Shown here piece after piece: positions 60,201-64,000 of a stretch of 64,000 nucleotides of DNA (position 1 is its first letter; each line of letters begins with the position of its first letter). The translations under genes were made by a program, and so were the position numbers. Below the pieces are notes generated by a model. The model ran no database searches. It was not told the DNA's origin and worked only from the letters and a program-made list of their open reading frames with translations. This DNA is from Taudactylus pleione (lineage: Eukaryota > Chordata > Amphibia > Anura > Myobatrachidae), in the NCBI GenBank assembly GCA_031769625.1, contig JAUIMM010000001.1:2046001-2110000 (forward strand). Direction: 5' to 3'.

Positions 60201-63068
60201 CTGTAGGTAACACTCGCAGTAACACCACAGTGTAGGTAACACTCGCAGTAACACCACAGTGTAGGTAACACTCGCAGTAATACCACAGTGTATGTAACAC
60301 TCGCAGTAACACCACAGTATAGGTAATACTCGCAGTAACACCACAGTGTAGGTAACACTCGCAGTATCACCACAGTGTAGGTAACACTCGCAATAACACC
60401 ATAGTGTAGATAACACTCGCAGTAACACCACAGTGTAGGTAACACTCGCAGTAACACCACAGTGTAGGTAACACTCGCAGTAACACCACAGTGTAGGTAA
60501 CACTCGCAGTAACACCACAGTGTAGGTAACACTCGCAGTAACACCACAGTGTAGGTAACACTCGCAGTAACACCACAGTGTAGGTAACACTTGCAGTAAC
60601 ACCACAGTGTAGGTAACACTCGCAGTAGCACCACAGTGTAGGTGACACTCGCAGTAACACCACAGTGTAGATAACACTCGCAGTAACACCACAGTGTAGG
60701 TAACACTCGCAGTAACACCACAGTGTAGGTAACACTCGCAGTAACACCACAGTGTAGGTAACACTCACAGTAGCACCACAGTGTAGGTAACACTCGCAGT
60801 AACACCACAGTGTAGGTAACACTTACAGTAGCAGGGGAAGTAATATGGGAGACAATGGAGGTGCCTGCCGCCGGGCTCCAGCTCTGAAGGGGCACCTCCT
60901 CCTTTGTCCACAACATATTCACCCCACTTAGGGCTATAACTATGTACCCGGAGAGTACCGTCACAGCCGCCCAATACATGGCACCCCTTCCCGGCACCTC
61001 AGAAGCCACCATACATTAGTGGAGAGCTCCATCTCAGACCATTAGCTGCTACCTTCATCTGTCTATAGCCTGTCTGCATGTGAATTGCTACATTACAGTG
61101 TCAGCGGCTGTGATGGGGGGCTACCAAATTATAACTTGCCTCCGGGCATCTGGGATGAATTTCTGCCACTGCGCAGTAGGAAAATCACCGGGAAAATGGC
61201 TGCTGCGCCATTTTGCTGGTGACCTGCGCATGTGCAGTAGACTCTGGCTCAGACTAGTGCCAAGAGTCTACTGCTGCGCTCAGGGTACTGCCGGCCACTG
61301 GGTGGAGAGGAGGAGGCACCGGACGGAGACTGCACACAGGCCCCTCCTTCTTAATATGCCCCTGTTCGCTGGCCTAGGCAGCTTAGTTGTGCTGTACATT
61401 CTGAGCAATAGTGTTTCTCAGATGTACGATGGTCCAATGCGATGTTCCTGATTTTGATCCGATGCTGCATTTTAGGATGCGTACAGTGGATCTGAGAAGC
61501 CAGCAGTTGGCATCTCATTTAAGAAAATGGCACCTGCAGCATTTATATAACTTATGAGTTCTGCTCTGACCAATGACGCAACATCGATCATTCTTGCGTC
61601 CCCCTGAGAATCAGGCCTATGACTGCGGTCATGTTCCAACTGTTCTAACAGACTCCAGTGACGCTTAGCGAGATGCTAAACTCAGCCATCTTGTCCAATT
61701 TGCCAAACACTGACCCTATAATTCCTCACAGTAACTACAGAGGTGACCTCTCTATGGCAGCTGTTACACCCTGTGCCCCAGCTCACACACTCTCCTTTCA
61801 TTGTAGAAAGTGTTATAGCATCTTCCTACAGCTATAACTGATAGCCAGCCAGGTGTGCAATCACAGTGTCAGCCGCTCCAACATCTATGTAATACGGCTG
61901 GGAGAGTTTTGTCTTCTATCTCTTATATATAGGTCATGGCATTTGTCACGGTGCTGTACACCCAATGCCAGGCCCAGGTTCCCCGGCCAGATTTGTAGAT
62001 GTGATGCCTGGTACACATGGAGACAGATTTACTTGTGGGGGATCAGGGACCTGGTACAGTGTCCAAATGTCATTTACTCTCTGCCATCTGTGCTGGTCAG
62101 TAGTGGTGCATGTAGGTGCCCATTGCTGCCTGGTTATATTGTCACGTGTCTGGCAAGGTGTAGAAAGAACCATGTGAGACAGACAGAATACAGACCTCAG
62201 TGTACGTCAGTGACATTATATCACATTAACCTTACAGAGATGCAGCGTGGGAGCGTGAGGACAACGCTTACAGAGAGCTACTGCAAGTGCACCAGAGGTG
62301 TGATGTGGAACCCTGCCTGTGTGACAGAGGAAGAACCCACAGTGAGAGTGGAGGGTAAATTGGATTCAATTAAACATTTCTACATTACTGAACCTAACAC
62401 CAATCTTAGAGCCGTAACCAGACATTTTACACCCCCCCCAAATAATCATCATTTGATGGCATTTGCTCTCTCTCTCCACCCCACGCTATATAAATATATT
62501 TTGATTTGTGCCTTTTATCCTCCACCAATGCCCGGGTTGTAGGCAGAATGAAGGAAGTCGGGCGACGTATCATCCTTTGCCCTTAGTTAGCACTCTGGTG
62601 CTGCTCAGATGGACACGGTTATGGTGACATGCTGGGGCAGCGACACTGCCTTTCGTGACTTATCTCGCTATATGTCCGGTGCCCTGTTGTACAGTATATA
62701 ACGCCTTTGTATTTCAGGAGTGTTTCTTTTTTAAATATTTAATAAACTCCCCTACATATTACACCGTGTTTACATCTTATAAGCTGCCACATTGTCTGAT
62801 CATCCCTAATATACAATAAAACCTTTAGTACCTGAGGTTCTCCATCTCTTCCAGAAACACGACGCTCCCTTACTCAGGGTTATAGCTCCAGCTTTAGGGA
62901 AGAGATTTATCCTATGTGTTTCCCCTTTCAGTGATTGGTGCATAATCCGCTGCCAGTGCTGCGGAGCATCCGGAACCCACCTCACCTGCTCTACCCTGAC
63001 ATCGGTGGAGTGCACCTGGGCATGCGCTGACTGTACTTCTATCCTGGAGAGACCTGAGGATGAGGAAG
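51286..63068 (+). CDS. PHF7-like PHD/RING finger protein, copy B (exons 1-9, 3' end outside window)
   Basis: Exons 51286-51299, 53408-53469, 54801-54898, 55556-55657, 57131-57255, 57615-57774, 58665-58771, 62238-62354 and 62932-63068 have intact GT-AG borders and the same phases as copy A. They encode residues 1-307 plus one base. Relative to copy A there are six replacements (L15P, I18S, V28I, I77F, Q83R, A283T) and four silent changes. All zinc ligands of the ePHD, RING and second PHD are kept. The terminal exon would fall about 200 bp past the window edge. Both copies appear able to encode protein. Confidence 0.87.
53408..53469 (+). CDS. PHF7-like copy B, exon 2
   Basis: Basic N-terminal segment; carries P15 and S18 where copy A has L and I. 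Confidence 0.8.
54801..54898 (+). CDS. PHF7-like copy B, exon 3
   Basis: ePHD pre-finger; I28 in place of V between the zinc ligands C27 and C30. Confidence 0.9.
55556..55657 (+). CDS. PHF7-like copy B, exon 4
   Basis: ePHD linker; F77 and R83 differ from copy A. Confidence 0.88.
55803..56172. mobile_element. Palindromic MITE (GGGTACACACT ends), intron 4, copy B
   Basis: Same position and ends as 10853-11222. Confidence 0.65.
56391..56885 (+). repeat. 27-bp minisatellite, intron 4, copy B (about 18 units)
   Basis: Same unit as 11441-11850, about three units longer, each with a pyrimidine tract and CAG. Confidence 0.9.
57131..57255 (+). CDS. PHF7-like copy B, exon 5
   Basis: ePHD core; one silent change from copy A. 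Confidence 0.92.
57615..57774 (+). CDS. PHF7-like copy B, exon 6
   Basis: End of ePHD and first RING ligands; one silent change from copy A. Confidence 0.92.
58665..58771 (+). CDS. PHF7-like copy B, exon 7
   Basis: Final RING zinc pair; identical to copy A. Confidence 0.92.
59223..59985. repeat. 34-bp minisatellite, intron 7, copy B (22 units)
   Basis: ATACTA first at 59223 and last at 59971, giving 22 periods of 34 against 17 in copy A. Confidence 0.95.
60178..60832. repeat. 29-bp minisatellite, intron 7, copy B (about 22 units)
   Basis: Same unit and about the same length as 14972-15628; long minus-strand open frames are artefacts of the period. Confidence 0.95.
62238..62354 (+). CDS. 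PHF7-like copy B, exon 8
   Basis: Identical to copy A exon 8. Confidence 0.9.
62932..63068 (+). CDS. PHF7-like copy B, exon 9
   Basis: Second PHD-type finger; T283 in place of A, one silent change. Confidence 0.92.
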
Positions 63069-63571
63069 GTGAGTACTGTCCCAGGCTACTTTCTGTAATA
63101 TACATTATTATGTGTGGTTAGTATGGTGTCTAAGAGCATAAATGATATTTCACTAAAGAGGTAGAATGAGAATTAATGGAAACTCTCATTAAGTAACAAT
63201 TATTTTATATTATGGCAAGATACATTTATTAAACCTTTTTATATATAGCATGTATTACTTGGGCTGTCAGTATGTGATGTAATATGTACCACTTACTGTA
63301 TGACCATAAGGTGGGTAGAGATGCAGAGGAGATAAATCTGGGGAAGGTGCCCCAGTTATTTAGAACCCTGCTAACCACAGTGATCACTTCCCACCATAAC
63401 GTTTGGATAAAGGAACATTTCTACACGTGGCAGATGTCTTCTACCTTTACATGCAGTGGGGTGTGACTGACTTGTTTCCCCTGTGCTGCTGCACCAGTCA
63501 TTTTCATTAGATAGTATTGTGCCTGGGGCAAGTGGAATGAAGCAATATGTCCTCATCGTGTCAGACACCCA

Positions 63572-63748
63572 GGGGTATATTTACTAAAGTGAGAGTTTTT
63601 AGAAGTGGAGATGTTGCCCATAGCAACCAATCAGATTCTACTTAACATGTAACTAGCACCTTCTAGAAGATAATAACTAGAATCTGATTGGTTGCTATGG
63701 GCAACATCTCCACTTCTAAAAACTCTCACTTTAGTAAATTTACCCCCC
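63572..63748. mobile_element. 177-bp palindromic MITE, intron 9, copy B
   Basis: Orthologous to 18366-18542. Confidence 0.88.
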
Positions 63749-64000
63749 AATGTCTGAGCTGGAAGTATCTATACAACTCTGTAACTGGGAGCTTAGATTG
63801 GTCACATGGAAGTTAGTAGGATGTGGGAGAGTGACCGGCTCTCCCAGCTGTGCAGGGGACTCCCTAATATTGAGTTTCCAGGATGTTTCGGGTGACTTTG
63901 GAAAATATGTTAAATTGGTTCATGATCAAGTTGCTATAAAATGGATCTAATAAGCTTTAGCCTCCTACAGTCACACCACACACCGTGGGCACATATATGT

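Larger units (their letters stand above)
44862..64000. repeat. Tandem segmental duplication, copy B (partial, cut by window end)
   Basis: Direct-orientation copy of bases 1 to about 18794. It contains the hAT remnant, the 155-bp satellite, the MITE, the promoter and exons 1-9 of a second PHF7-like gene. In coding exons it differs from copy A by 10 of 922 bases. Introns look about as similar, apart from indels and array lengths. The junction at 44861/44862 abuts the outer end of the retroviral LTR-like region. Confidence 0.95.

Noticed and set aside
1..64000. CRISPR array or prokaryotic operon
   Set aside because: The minisatellites have no unique spacers, and the introns and elements are eukaryotic.

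Overview
The window is eukaryotic nuclear DNA. The gene is built from GT-AG introns, and the dense young mobile elements, tandem minisatellites and palindromic MITEs look most like a large-genome anuran amphibian. The frog assignment is inference from repeat character and gene family; no species can be named from the sequence alone.

The dominating structure is a head-to-tail tandem segmental duplication. Bases 1 to 44861 are one complete period (copy A), and bases 44862 to 64000 repeat bases 1 to about 18794 (copy B) at roughly 98-99% identity with small indels and different minisatellite lengths. Each copy carries, in the same order: a dead hAT transposon with a 155-bp satellite (minus strand), a hairpin-rich MITE, a promoter with an octamer and two inverted CRE-like sites, and a PHF7-like gene on the plus strand.

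The gene is the only cellular gene I can support. In copy A ten coding exons (6333-19227) splice in phase into a 379-residue protein with an N-terminal basic stretch, an extended PHD (ePHD) finger, a RING finger, a second PHD-type finger and a short basic tail. That is the layout and almost the length of vertebrate PHF7, a histone reader and E3 ubiquitin ligase of the male germ line. Copy B (51286-63068) has exons 1-9 intact and leaves the window before exon 10. The nine shared exons differ at ten bases, six of them amino-acid changing, and no zinc ligand is altered.

Downstream of the copy A gene (19.3-38.8 kb) is accessory DNA: a 3.8-kb element with long inverted repeats and 14-bp direct flanks, a possible alternative acidic tail exon whose codons have grown into 2.4 kb of NNAHDDDD/TMLMMM-type minisatellite, and many MITEs. 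One MITE (31014-31562) is a chain of about twelve perfect or near-perfect stem-loops, and a relative (39311-39851) splits an endogenous retrovirus.

From 38.8 to 44.86 kb, on the minus strand, lies a decayed gammaretrovirus-like provirus (LTR-like region, tRNA-Pro-like primer site, gag, protease, reverse transcriptase; integrase and env absent). It ends at the start of copy B.
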